DNA of 43,677 nucleotides from an uncultured Pseudoalteromonas sp. (GTDB lineage: Bacteria; Pseudomonadota; Gammaproteobacteria; Enterobacterales; Alteromonadaceae), in contig CANLRB010000029.1 in the NCBI GenBank assembly GCA_947493455.1, forward strand, positions 1 to 43,677, written 5' to 3'. Shown here one piece after another: positions 17,213-25,167 of this stretch (its first letter is position 1; every line of letters starts with the position of its first letter). The notes under the pieces were generated by a model, which did not search any database, was not told where the DNA came from, and saw only the letters and a program-made list of their open reading frames with translations. Made by a program: the position numbers and the translations under genes.

Positions 17213-17548
17213 CTATTTGAGTCGAGTTTCTAGTTCGAGTGCCGGTAACTCAATCGCTACTTGCTCTGCGGTCAAATCAATTCCAATATCAACATCGTCT
17301 TCTGTAAGCTGTGCAAGCAGGTCTAGTAATTCCTCTTTATCAAACGAGATAGCCTTAAAGTGAGTCCATTGACCACTGCATTGAGATAAAGCAAGCTCTT
17401 CACTCGACCACACCTGCAATACATCTTGTTCTTCATTATTATTTGCAGGGGTCATGAGTAGTGCTTCTCCATCGGTCAGCAACCATGTATCATTTCCGGT
17501 TTGCAGTTGACTAATAAAGTCTTCAATTCTTTGTTGATGTTCAGTCAT
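17213..17548 (-). CDS. DUF2750 family protein
   Basis: 111 residues from the ATG at 17548, preceded by AAAGGG with a 7-base gap; a TTG at 17554 would add two residues but breaks that spacing. The pattern 'DTWLLTDGEALLM', 'VLQVWSSEELA' and 'ISFDKEELLDLL' fits DUF2750, a small cytoplasmic family of unknown function common in gammaproteobacteria. It starts 11 bases after the end of the GST gene and is followed by the GNAT gene, so it probably sits in the middle of a minus-strand operon. Confidence 0.8.
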   Translation of the reverse strand: MTEHQQRIEDFISQLQTGNDTWLLTDGEALLMTPANNNEEQDVLQVWSSEELALSQCSGQWTHFKAISFDKEELLDLLAQLTEDDVDIGIDLTAEQVAIELPALELETRLK

Positions 17549-17559
17549 TACCAAGCCCT

Positions 17560-18138
17560 TTATTGACGAGGGTCTGTTGCGACACAGGCGTCACGAGAAG
17601 CGTGTAGTTGATGGAATGCGTTAAGCGCATCAAAAGCAGATAAATCCGCCAATTCGCGAAATTTAATCCAATCAAGTAAACAATATAGGCTGATCTCGGT
17701 ATAGCCAAATAAATTAAACCGGCCATTTTCAACTGCTTTGTTGAGCTCAGCAAGTACCGCGGGTACGCGTTCACGCTGCAAATTGAAAAATAGTCGATCA
17801 TCATTGGTATCAAAACCTGAGCGCTGACAAATTAGTAACTCGACTAATGCGTCATTTGCACTGTTACAGAGTGTGAGTAAATTTTCTTGCTGCCAAGTTA
17901 ATGGGATTAAATCGACTTTCGCGACTAAATATCGGTAGATGACATTTGAATCAAAAATAATTTGTTCATCATCACAGAGCATTGGGATTTTTCGAGTTGG
18001 GTTAAGGCGTTTTAATGTTTCTCGGTCGTGGTCGGCAAAAATATCAAGATTAATAAACTCATGTTCAACATTATATTCGTTACACCAGATTCGAAGTCGT
18101 CGAACATAAGGCGAAGTTGTAGACCCATATAATTGCAT
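17560..18138 (-). CDS. Glutathione S-transferase family protein
   Basis: 192 residues. The N-terminal thioredoxin fold begins 'LYGSTTSPYVRRLRIW', with Ser/Thr rather than a CPYC pair, so a transferase is more likely than a glutaredoxin. 'RKIPMLCDDEQIIFDSNVIYRYL' holds the cis-Pro and the E/D-S glutathione-binding pair (here Asp-Ser). The C-terminal half is helical, as in the YibF/YfcG-like group. It should conjugate or reduce substrates with glutathione in the cytoplasm. It appears to be the first gene of a unit GST-DUF2750-GNAT-oxidoreductase, with gaps of 11, 21 and 3 bases, just downstream of the PPIase terminator. Confidence 0.88.
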   Translation of the reverse strand: MQLYGSTTSPYVRRLRIWCNEYNVEHEFINLDIFADHDRETLKRLNPTRKIPMLCDDEQIIFDSNVIYRYLVAKVDLIPLTWQQENLLTLCNSANDALVELLICQRSGFDTNDDRLFFNLQRERVPAVLAELNKAVENGRFNLFGYTEISLYCLLDWIKFRELADLSAFDALNAFHQLHASRDACVATDPRQ

Positions 18139-18155
18139 AACTCTCTCACTTAAAT

Positions 18156-18184
18156 AAAAAAACCACCAATAGGTGGTTTTTATT
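18156..18184 (-). terminator. Rho-independent terminator after the PPIase gene
   Basis: AAAAACCACC (18158-18167) pairs with GGTGGTTTTT (18172-18181) around a 4-nt loop, and a T run follows on the minus strand. It separates the PPIase from the GST operon. T residues on the plus strand mean it can work both ways. Confidence 0.9.
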
Positions 18185-18209
18185 GTACCGCTAATTGTGT
18201 TTAGTTAAG

Positions 18210-18491
18210 TTACTCTGAACGGCTAGTAACTTCAAGTAAATGGTAACCAAATTGAGTTTGTACCGGACCTTGGACTTGATTTAGAGGTGCTGAAAAAACC
18301 ACTTTATCAAATTCTGGCACCATCATGCCTGGACCAAATTCACCAAGCTCACCGCCATCTTGGCCCGACGGGCAATTTGAATATTGTTTTGCGATATCAG
18401 CAAAGTTGGCACCTTGCTCAATCTGATTTTTTAATTCGACGCACTGTCGCTCACTGTCTACCAAAATATGGCGTGCTGTTGCCATTGTCAT
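18210..18491 (-). CDS. Parvulin-type peptidyl-prolyl cis-trans isomerase (PpiC-like)
   Basis: 93 residues, a stand-alone parvulin domain like E. coli PpiC. 'TARHILVDSE' (active-site His), 'FADIAKQYSNCPSGQDGGELGEFGPGMMVPEFD' blocks and 'TQFGYHLLEV' (second His) are all present. It has no signal peptide, so it should isomerise proline bonds in cytoplasmic proteins. An AAGGAA site lies about 7 bases before the ATG at 18491; a second in-frame ATG two codons later has worse spacing. It is followed by its own terminator, so it is probably monocistronic. Confidence 0.92.
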   Translation of the reverse strand: MTMATARHILVDSERQCVELKNQIEQGANFADIAKQYSNCPSGQDGGELGEFGPGMMVPEFDKVVFSAPLNQVQGPVQTQFGYHLLEVTSRSE

Positions 18492-18558
18492 AAATCGATT
18501 CCTTTGAACGGATAAAATAAATAGGGTTTACGTTTGTTAAGGTAGACTATAAAACAAC

Positions 18559-18732
18559 TTAATTCGAATCTGAGGTAAGATCAGCGACAAAGTGTCTTGC
18601 TTCGGCTGCATTGTCAAAACACTTTTCGACAAAGCCTGACGCGTCTTGATAAATCACTTTGTTTTTGTTTATTGAGATAAACTCAATATCTGAATGCGCC
18701 TCATGGCCGCTATGCGTACTATCTAATTGCAT
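18559..18732 (-). CDS. Small hypothetical protein, 57 residues
   Basis: A short frame of 57 codons plus stop, starting MQLDSTHSGHEAHSD and ending ADLTSDSN. AAGGAA stands 6 bases before the ATG, a strong ribosome site, and the middle 'IEFISINKNKVIYQD' and 'GFVEKCFDNAAEARHFV' look like a beta-hairpin plus helix of a folded small domain. I do not recognise the family. It lies between the glutathione peroxidase and the PPIase on the same strand, 67 bp before the PPIase start. The composition is like its neighbours, and the ribosome site makes it likely to be a real gene. Confidence 0.68.
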   Translation of the reverse strand: MQLDSTHSGHEAHSDIEFISINKNKVIYQDASGFVEKCFDNAAEARHFVADLTSDSN

Positions 18733-18827
18733 AATGAGTTCCTTATAGTTCTATTCTACGTTAAAAATGCACCTCTTAGGGGTTGATGCTAAATGACTAG
18801 AGTGACGTTTTTATGTCTATTTAGATG

Positions 18828-18850
18828 GTGGAACAGACTAAATGTTCCAC
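18828..18850 (-). repeat. Inverted repeat downstream of the glutathione peroxidase gene
   Basis: GTGGAACA (18828-18835) and TGTTCCAC (18843-18850) form a perfect 8-bp stem with a 7-nt loop. No T run follows on either strand, so termination would be weak; it may stabilise the mRNA end or bind a protein. Confidence 0.5.
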
Positions 18851-18875
18851 TTCAATGTAAATATTTATAGCGTTT

Positions 18876-19403
18876 TTATAGCGATTGTTCAATTGCACTG
18901 TTGAGCTTTGTGTCTTCAGGTTTTACTTTACTATTGAATTTAGTAATTTTTTTCCTATCTTTACTGACCAAATATTTATAAAAATTCCATTTAGGTTGGC
19001 TCGTTTTATTATTTAAATGCTGAAAAATCGGATGTGCATCACTGCCAATAACTGAAATAGGTGCCATCATAGTGAATGTGACGCCGTAATTAATAAAGCA
19101 CACTTGTGCAGTATCTTGTTCGTTATCTTCTTCTTGAAAAAAATCGTCAGATGGAAAACCAATTACAACTAAGCCCCGATCTTTGTACTTTTTATGTAGT
19201 TGTTCTAATCCTTTGAACTGGGGAGTAAAGTTACAATTACTTGCTGTATTGACCAATAACAGAGGTTTATCTTTGAATTCGCACAAATTAATTGTTTTGT
19301 CTGAACGTAATTTTCGCATTGTTTGATTGGTAAAGTCGTTGCACTGTGATGCTGCCAATTCGACGCTCAATAATAAGCTTAGTGTTGCAATTAGGATTTT
19401 CAT
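18876..19403 (-). CDS. Exported glutathione peroxidase-family protein
   Basis: 175 residues from the ATG at 19403, where AAAGG lies 6 bases upstream and a clean signal peptide follows (MKILIATLSLLLSVELAAS). A Met 8 codons earlier has no good ribosome site. The peroxidatic residue is Cys ('NTASNCNFTPQFKGLE') and the 'WNFYKYLV' motif supplies Trp and Asn. The usual 'FPCNQFG' block reads 'FPSDDFFQEED', so the Gln of the classical tetrad is replaced by Asp. The enzyme should reduce hydroperoxides in the periplasm, probably with thioredoxin-like rather than glutathione donors, as is common for Cys-type bacterial members. Confidence 0.88.
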   Translation of the reverse strand: MKILIATLSLLLSVELAASQCNDFTNQTMRKLRSDKTINLCEFKDKPLLLVNTASNCNFTPQFKGLEQLHKKYKDRGLVVIGFPSDDFFQEEDNEQDTAQVCFINYGVTFTMMAPISVIGSDAHPIFQHLNNKTSQPKWNFYKYLVSKDRKKITKFNSKVKPEDTKLNSAIEQSL

Positions 19404-19427
19404 ACTATGCCTTTTAAACTTGAACAT

Positions 19428-19779
19428 ACTTTCAGAGTACTCATTTACCCGTTAAATGCAAACGTATATTTGATTGTGTGGCGTTCGGAATTAAAAAAAT
19501 AACGCTTGGTTTAGTCGTGGATAAGCTAGGGAAGAAAAGGCCACTTGCAAGGAGAGTTACAAGATGACCTTTGTTTTCAAGGGACTACTTGATTAGAGAT
19601 ACATTTACCCAAATAGGTTATTTCGGTATATTGTATGCAATATGGGTATTTTAACTAGTTCCTTATCTTATTGTAAAGAAAAAGTCATAATTAATTACGG
19701 AATGTGGTTTTTAAGTGGGCGTTGATTTATCGCTGAATGTGCTTGAGCGATTGATGAGCTGATTGGATAGTTGCAATGG
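19428..19779. other. Intergenic region without a clear gene
   Basis: About 350 bp between the peroxidase and araC-type genes, both on the minus strand. The only coding hint is a plus-strand 10-codon frame at 19564-19596 with AGGAG 9 bases before its ATG. No RNA gene or terminator is convincing. Confidence 0.5.
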
Positions 19780-20649
19780 CTATACTGCAATTCGGTTAGA
19801 AATTTGTTTGCGAAACTGACTTGGCGTACATGACCTTAATGCAAGAAAGCGACGGTTAAAGTTTGACATATTTTTAAATCCGCATTGATCGCTAATCACA
19901 GTAATAGGGGAGTTGGTATTAGCTAACAATTTACATGCTTTGCCGATGCGTAATTGATTAATAAATTCAGTTAAGGTCAATTCGGTCCGCTTTTTAAAAA
20001 ACCGATGAAAGTGATTAGTACTCATATGTGCCAGCTTTGCTAAGTCATCGGCATAGAGTGATTCAGTGTAATTTTCATAAATATAATCAATGACCTTATC
20101 GAGTTTATCTCGTGAGCGATCAGCCCGCTCACCAAATGTGAAAATAGTACTCGATAAGAAAGTTGCTTTTGTGTCTCTGCTCATTAAATCAAGCAACTCG
20201 AGTAAAGTTGAAAATCGCATAAGCGGGGAGGCTGTAGCGATTCGATTGAACAAGTTAGTCGCTTCAATGGCGGTGGTGATATTGAATTTAATGCCTAAAC
20301 GTGACTTAACTAAAAACTCTTTAAGTCCGAAAAGTTCAGTGTGTGTCGCAACCAGTTGATCTAGCCAAGCAATGGGTACTTGCGCAACATGCACTATTTG
20401 CGTACTACGATCATTATTTTCATGTGAATGCCAAGTATGGGGTAAGTCGGGACCCAACAGTACAAGATCATAGTTATCGTAAGAATCGATATGATCACCC
20501 ACATAGCGTAGCCCTTTGCTATTAAGGGTTAAACATATTTCGTACTCAGGGTGATAGTGCCAGTTAAACGGAATTTCAGCTAATTGGTATTTGTAATAGC
20601 GCCATGATGAGTTATCCGATGGAATTATTTTTTCGCACATTGGGCGCAT
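19780..20649 (-). CDS. AraC-family transcriptional regulator with N-terminal cupin
   Basis: 289 residues. The N-terminal cupin-like sensor has 'NWHYHPEYEICLT' (about residues 29-41) and 'LLGPDLPHTWHS', the usual ligand-pocket pattern. The C-terminal 100 residues carry the two helix-turn-helix motifs: 'LYADDLAKLAHMSTNHFHRFFKK' blocks, then 'ITVISDQCGFKNMSNFNRRFLA' with the signature 'GF.n.SnFnRrF'. The start at 20649 has AAGGGA 8 bases upstream. It lies directly downstream of the succinate-semialdehyde dehydrogenase gene on the same strand, with 275 bp between, so it may control that gene, but the effector and targets are unknown. Confidence 0.92.
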   Translation of the reverse strand: MRPMCEKIIPSDNSSWRYYKYQLAEIPFNWHYHPEYEICLTLNSKGLRYVGDHIDSYDNYDLVLLGPDLPHTWHSHENNDRSTQIVHVAQVPIAWLDQLVATHTELFGLKEFLVKSRLGIKFNITTAIEATNLFNRIATASPLMRFSTLLELLDLMSRDTKATFLSSTIFTFGERADRSRDKLDKVIDYIYENYTESLYADDLAKLAHMSTNHFHRFFKKRTELTLTEFINQLRIGKACKLLANTNSPITVISDQCGFKNMSNFNRRFLALRSCTPSQFRKQISNRIAV

Positions 20650-20924
20650 ATTTGACTTCCCTTTATCAATGTCGCTTTTTTAAATCAATTATATGGGTGA
20701 ACTGGATATAACTGGCATTAGCAATTTGTATTACACACGCTCGTCGGAGCACAACATTCGCTTTATTTATATCCGTTTTCAATTCTTTTATTGCAGCAAA
20801 ATTCGACCATCATTGTGATACTTATTTAGCAAAAAATAATACTTTTCTATCGTCGGTGGGGCGACCAACCAATTAGGTTCGCGTGTTGGCCGTTCGCTCC
20901 CGCTGTTATAACTTGGCTCGTTGT

Positions 20925-22370
20925 TTAGGCGAGACCGCCTAGACACAGGTATTTCGTTGCCAAATAGTCATCGAGCCCATATTTAGAACCCTCTCTGCCG
21001 TAGCCACTTTGTTTGATACCACCAAACGGTGCTGCAGCATTTGAGATTGCGCCTTCATTAATTCCGAGCATGCCAAATTCGAGTTGATCGCCAAGACGCC
21101 AGATACGCTTTACATCATTGGTATAAAAATAAGCTGCCAGACCCGATTCAGTGTCATTGGCAAGTGACACAGCCTCTTGCTCTGAACTAAATTTAATAAT
21201 CGCAACTATGGGCGCGAATTGCTCGGTTTGAGCGATAGTCATTTCATTGGTTACATCAGTGAGTATGGTAACTGGGTATGCTGATGAATGGGGTTGAGCA
21301 CTATAATATTTTTTTGCACCTTGCTCGAGCGCACTATCAACGAGGTGCTGTGCTTTGTTTATCGCGCTTTTGTTGATCATGGCAGCTAAGGTGGCGCCTG
21401 CTAAACCATGATCTACGGAAAATTGTTTTACGCGGTGAGTCAAACGCGAAACAAACTCATCGTGAATGGTACTTGCAACTAAGATACGATTGGCACAGAC
21501 ACAGGTTTGCCCTGAGTTGCGAAATTTAGCTGCAATGAGACCCTCGATTGCGGCGTTGATATCGGCATCGTCAAACACAATGAAGGGGGCATTGCCGCCG
21601 AGTTCCAATGACAGTCGTTTAACGTGTTTTGACGCTTTTTCAGCAAGGAGCTGACCTACTTTTGTTGAACCGGTAAAAGTGAGCTTCGCGACCTGTGGAT
21701 GTGTACAAAAGTGATCGCCAATCGGTTTTGCATCGTCACTAATGATTACATTAAATAGCCCGGCTGGTATTTGTGCTCTGTCGGCCAGCTCGGCCAACGC
21801 TGTGGCCGAAAGCGGCGTTAACTCCGATGGCTTAACAATAAAACTGCAGCCTGCAGCAAGCGCAGCCGCTGCTTTTCGTGTGATCATGGCATTTGGAAAA
21901 TTCCAGGGTGTAATGGCGGCAACCACACCTACAGGGTACTTTTGCACGAGAATACGTTTGTCTGGCGAAGGGGGAGCGATGATATCGCCGTCAATCCGCG
22001 TTGCCATTTGTGCATAGTAGTCAATGTAGCTTGCACCATAGTCTATTTCAGCCAGCGCTTCATTGATTGGTTTACCTTGCTCAAGAGTGAGTAACGTAGC
22101 AAGTTCCTGTTTGTTTTCGCGTATTAACTCAGCCCAGCGCGTCAATAGCGAGGCACGCTGGTGGTGGGGAATTTGGGCCCAGTGTTGTTGTGCTTGTTGC
22201 GCACTGTCAATAGCGAGTAGCGTTTGTTGCTCTGTTGCGACGTAGCAAGCGGCTAAATGTTCTCTATTGTAGGGGTCAAACACATCAAATTGTTGATTAG
22301 AAACATGCCACTGGCCATTGATATAGGACGCGTTTTTAAACAACGTACTGGTTTGTAATTGAAAGTCCAT
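20925..22370 (-). CDS. gabD: NAD(P)-dependent succinate-semialdehyde dehydrogenase
   Basis: 481 residues, the normal GabD length. It oxidises succinate semialdehyde to succinate, the last step of GABA and putrescine breakdown. 'AAITPWNFPNAMITRK' binds the cofactor, 'FTGSTKVGQLL' is the NAD loop, 'LELGGNAPFIVFDDAD' supplies the general base Glu, and 'NSGQTCVCANR' has the catalytic Cys followed by the second Cys typical of GabD. 'GGIKQSGYGREG' closes the family pattern. No Shine-Dalgarno sequence is evident, and the ATG lies at the edge of a 9-bp inverted repeat (22369-22406). Related semialdehyde dehydrogenases (DavD-type) cannot be excluded. Confidence 0.88.
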   Translation of the reverse strand: MDFQLQTSTLFKNASYINGQWHVSNQQFDVFDPYNREHLAACYVATEQQTLLAIDSAQQAQQHWAQIPHHQRASLLTRWAELIRENKQELATLLTLEQGKPINEALAEIDYGASYIDYYAQMATRIDGDIIAPPSPDKRILVQKYPVGVVAAITPWNFPNAMITRKAAAALAAGCSFIVKPSELTPLSATALAELADRAQIPAGLFNVIISDDAKPIGDHFCTHPQVAKLTFTGSTKVGQLLAEKASKHVKRLSLELGGNAPFIVFDDADINAAIEGLIAAKFRNSGQTCVCANRILVASTIHDEFVSRLTHRVKQFSVDHGLAGATLAAMINKSAINKAQHLVDSALEQGAKKYYSAQPHSSAYPVTILTDVTNEMTIAQTEQFAPIVAIIKFSSEQEAVSLANDTESGLAAYFYTNDVKRIWRLGDQLEFGMLGINEGAISNAAAPFGGIKQSGYGREGSKYGLDDYLATKYLCLGGLA

Positions 22371-22406
22371 GATGAGCTAAGTTTAACGATAGAGTGTGCT
22401 CATCAT
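22369..22406 (-). promoter_or_regulatory. Inverted repeat at the gabD translation start
   Basis: ATGATGAGC (22369-22377) and GCTCATCAT (22398-22406) are a perfect 9-bp inverted repeat separated by 20 bp, with arm starts 29 bp apart. One arm touches the gabD start codon. It could be an operator for a dimeric regulator or an RNA hairpin over the start; neither is shown. Confidence 0.5.
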
Positions 22407-22429
22407 AGCACTTTCACAATGAAAATGAC

Positions 22430-22876
22430 CTATTGGGAAGTTTCAATCGGGTGTTTTATTGATTCAATCTTTCGCCACACTTCTTGTTCAACTACGCCGT
22501 TGACTTCGCCTTTATGATGCCAATATGTATAGACTTTATTATCTACTTCGACCCGCTCTGTGTAGCCAGTAAAGTGAAAAGTTTTTGCTAAGTGCGCTTC
22601 ACTACTGCCTGTTTTAATCGCTTCACTGTAACCACCTTTAGTTACGTTAAAGTCGCCGGCAAGGTAGCCGTTAAATTGACCATTACCAGCGTTCGTTAAT
22701 ACAAACTGTGTTTGGGTGACGTTTTTAATTGCTGCAACCTGGCTATTAGTTGCATGTGAGGTGTTGCCTGTTGCATCGGTATAGCTGCCTTTAACAAAGT
22801 ACCATGTACCGATAAATGGATGTGCGTGCAGGCTAATACTGAAAAGGCCTAAAAGCAGTGCCAAAGATGTTTTCAT
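22430..22876 (-). CDS. Exported hypothetical protein, lipocalin-like
   Basis: 148 residues from the ATG at 22876, which has AAAGGAA 6-7 bases upstream; a Met 8 codons earlier has no ribosome site. The signal peptide MKTSLALLLGLFSISLHA ends at a plausible LHA cleavage site. The mature protein starts 'HPFIGTWYFVKGSYTD', where the GTW near the N-terminus is typical of lipocalin-like barrels, and continues with alternating beta-strand patterns ('KTFHFTGYTERVEVDN', 'YTYWHHKGEVNG'). I do not recognise a named family. Probably a periplasmic small-molecule binder or structural protein; the function is open. Confidence 0.72.
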   Translation of the reverse strand: MKTSLALLLGLFSISLHAHPFIGTWYFVKGSYTDATGNTSHATNSQVAAIKNVTQTQFVLTNAGNGQFNGYLAGDFNVTKGGYSEAIKTGSSEAHLAKTFHFTGYTERVEVDNKVYTYWHHKGEVNGVVEQEVWRKIESIKHPIETSQ

Positions 22877-22985
22877 TGATAGTTCCTTTTTGTTGTTCAC
22901 ACTTAAGTTAATAGATATGCCTTATCAAATCAGGCTTTAAAACGTATTTTCAGAAAAAATTCAGCTTTTCTTCTACACTTTAGTC

Positions 22986-23195
22986 ATGAAACCACCGTGC
23001 TCATCACTCAACCCATGTATTCGACACTGTTGTTTGTCGGATGAAGATATGTGTTTAGGTTGCTTTCGTACCTTGAACGAAATTTTATTTTGGCAAAAGA
23101 TGAGCCTAGTGAAAAAACAAACTACGCTTATCAAATGCAACTTAAGAAAAAACAGTAAAGGGAGTTATGCACCAAAAAATACTCATTCTCGATAA
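22986..23195 (+). CDS. DUF1289 family protein
   Basis: 69 residues with the DUF1289 signature: 'NPCIRHCCLSDEDMCLGCFRTLNEILFW', in which conserved cysteines (PC, C, C-x2-C) and the 'CFRTLNEI..W' end are intact. The family is small, cytoplasmic and probably binds a metal or iron-sulphur cluster; its role is unknown. The last 29 bases overlap the start of the histidine kinase gene, whose ribosome site AAAGGGAG lies inside this frame, so the two are translationally linked. Confidence 0.85.
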   Translation: MKPPCSSLNPCIRHCCLSDEDMCLGCFRTLNEILFWQKMSLVKKQTTLIKCNLRKNSKGSYAPKNTHSR

Positions 23196-25122
23196 TTCCA
23201 GCGTATTGGCGATGCGCGTTAAAGTGCTGCTCGAATTAATTGGTTGCGATGTTGATTTATCACACTTTAGTGATTTTGAAACAAGTACGAATACTTCCCT
23301 TTATGAAGTTGCGGTGATTGCAGCGGGTGTGCCTGTTAACATTGTAAGAGATTTAAAAAAAAGCGGCATAGGCCATTTAGTTTTTATTATTCTTGCTCCG
23401 AGCTCTGACGGTGGCATGGTTAAATCGTCTTTTTTGGAGTTGCACGGTTATTTAAATCAAGCGGCGATTATTCATCCCTTCTTTAGTAACAAAGAAATTA
23501 TCTCAATTTTAGAAGATGACTTTGAACTGGGTGAGCGCTCAGCGGTAATTAGCCTGCCTAAAATTATGCTGGTGGATGATAATGCTGAGCGATTAGCGAG
23601 TATAGAATCAAGCTTGAAAGGGGCGCACATTGATGTGATTGCAACTACGCAGTTTGATACTGCTGTTGGACGAGCCGCCCTCAATCAAATCGATATATTG
23701 ATCTCAGATTTTAATATGGGGGATGTAACGGGCATTGATGTGTTTCGTCAGGTAAAGCAGCTTAACGCAAACTGTCGATGTTTATTAATCACCTCTAAGC
23801 CACACCAAAGCGCGCTACTTGAAGCCATTCAAATTGGCGTTGATGATGTTATTGAAAAGCCACTTGACCAAGGTGTTTTATTACAAGCAGTTTATAAAAT
23901 TTGGCAGCATGTGCAGTTGCAGCGCAAGAATGATGAGCTGGTTGCGCGTTTACAAGATACCGTTGATGCACTTATCGAGAAAGACAGTTTAATTCGGGTG
24001 ATATACAAAAATACCCCCGATGCGATCGTTATATTTAAGCAATCTGGTTATTTAGTTGAGGCGAATGATGCGTTTATAAATTTGTTTTCATTAGATGGTG
24101 CACATATACATAAAACCAATCTGTTTGAATTAATAGGCGATGAATCGGCTCAGCAAGTGCAAGCTGGTTTACATGAGCTGGTGACTCAATTTACCCATGA
24201 CTTATCAATTGCAGATCATTTTGGTCATGTAATACCTCTGTCGGGGTCTTTTACCGAGATTGATGTTCACGGTGAATCGGCTTATGCAGCAATTTTTCGT
24301 AATGTCGCGCATTTAAAACATAAAGAAGAAGTGCTTGAAGCGGCAAAAAGTTTGCTGGCTGAGCAAGTTGAAATTCGCACCGCTGAACTCATAAAAGCAA
24401 AAGATCTCGCAGAGCAAGCAAACCGCAGTAAATCAGAGTTTTTGGCAAATATGTCCCATGAGCTGCGCACGCCAATGCATTCGATATTAAGCTTTTCTCA
24501 GTTTGGGTTAGAAAAACTTAATTTAAACCCAATTCCAGTTGAAAAGCTGACTAAGTATTTATCGCGCATTGCCAGTAGTGGTGAACGCTTATTATCGCTA
24601 CTTAACAACCTGCTCGACTTATCGAAGTTAGATGCGGGGCAATTTCCATTTAACCCGGCTAACCATAATTTAAATCAATTGGTTAGGACTAGTATTGAAG
24701 ATATGTCAGGGGTTGCGATGGAAAAGCAAATCAAGGTGCATTTTGTGCCAGAACTAGACCCCTTGAACGTGTATTGTGACGTTGACCAAATTGCGCAAGT
24801 GATCCGTAATTTACTTGGTAATGCAATTAAATTTAGCGATCCTCAGAGCGAAATAGAAATTACAATCATCAACAAACTAAAACGAGTGTGTTTGTCGGTC
24901 AAGGACACTGGGATGGGCATTCCTGATGATGAGCTTGAACAGATTTTTAATAAGTTTGTGCAGAGCAGTAAAACAAATCGCGGCGCTGGTGGTACTGGTT
25001 TAGGCCTGGCGATTTGTAAAGAATTCGTTGAATTACACAAGGGCCAAATTTGGGCAGAAAACAACACAGAAGGCGGGGCAACAGTACATGTTGATTTGCC
25101 AATAAACGAAAACCTTGACTAA
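23167..25122 (+). CDS. Hybrid sensor histidine kinase with two N-terminal receiver domains
   Basis: 651 residues, no membrane segment, so a cytoplasmic kinase. Domains: a degenerate receiver (about 1-125, no phospho-Asp in 'VAVIAAGVP'), an intact receiver (about 133-255: Asp137/Asp138, Asp181 in 'ISDFNMG', Lys in 'EKPL'), a coiled linker, PAS (about 277-395), a second coiled linker, HisKA with His431 in 'MSHELRTPMHS', and HATPase with 'RNLLGNAIKFSD', 'DTGMGIPDDE' and 'GGTGLGLAICKE'. The receiver-first layout suggests that the kinase is controlled by another phospho-donor as well as by its PAS signal. It overlaps the DUF1289 gene and precedes a response regulator by 45 bp, most likely its partner. 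Confidence 0.94.
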   Translation: MHQKILILDNSSVLAMRVKVLLELIGCDVDLSHFSDFETSTNTSLYEVAVIAAGVPVNIVRDLKKSGIGHLVFIILAPSSDGGMVKSSFLELHGYLNQAAIIHPFFSNKEIISILEDDFELGERSAVISLPKIMLVDDNAERLASIESSLKGAHIDVIATTQFDTAVGRAALNQIDILISDFNMGDVTGIDVFRQVKQLNANCRCLLITSKPHQSALLEAIQIGVDDVIEKPLDQGVLLQAVYKIWQHVQLQRKNDELVARLQDTVDALIEKDSLIRVIYKNTPDAIVIFKQSGYLVEANDAFINLFSLDGAHIHKTNLFELIGDESAQQVQAGLHELVTQFTHDLSIADHFGHVIPLSGSFTEIDVHGESAYAAIFRNVAHLKHKEEVLEAAKSLLAEQVEIRTAELIKAKDLAEQANRSKSEFLANMSHELRTPMHSILSFSQFGLEKLNLNPIPVEKLTKYLSRIASSGERLLSLLNNLLDLSKLDAGQFPFNPANHNLNQLVRTSIEDMSGVAMEKQIKVHFVPELDPLNVYCDVDQIAQVIRNLLGNAIKFSDPQSEIEITIINKLKRVCLSVKDTGMGIPDDELEQIFNKFVQSSKTNRGAGGTGLGLAICKEFVELHKGQIWAENNTEGGATVHVDLPINENLD

Positions 25123-25167
25123 GCTTATCAAGGTACAATATTAAACTGTAACGTAAAGGGAGTTCGC

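Noticed and set aside
15296-22370. A single putrescine-degradation operon joining the PuuB-like oxidase and gabD
   Set aside because: Several unrelated genes and a terminator lie between them and no other puu genes are present.
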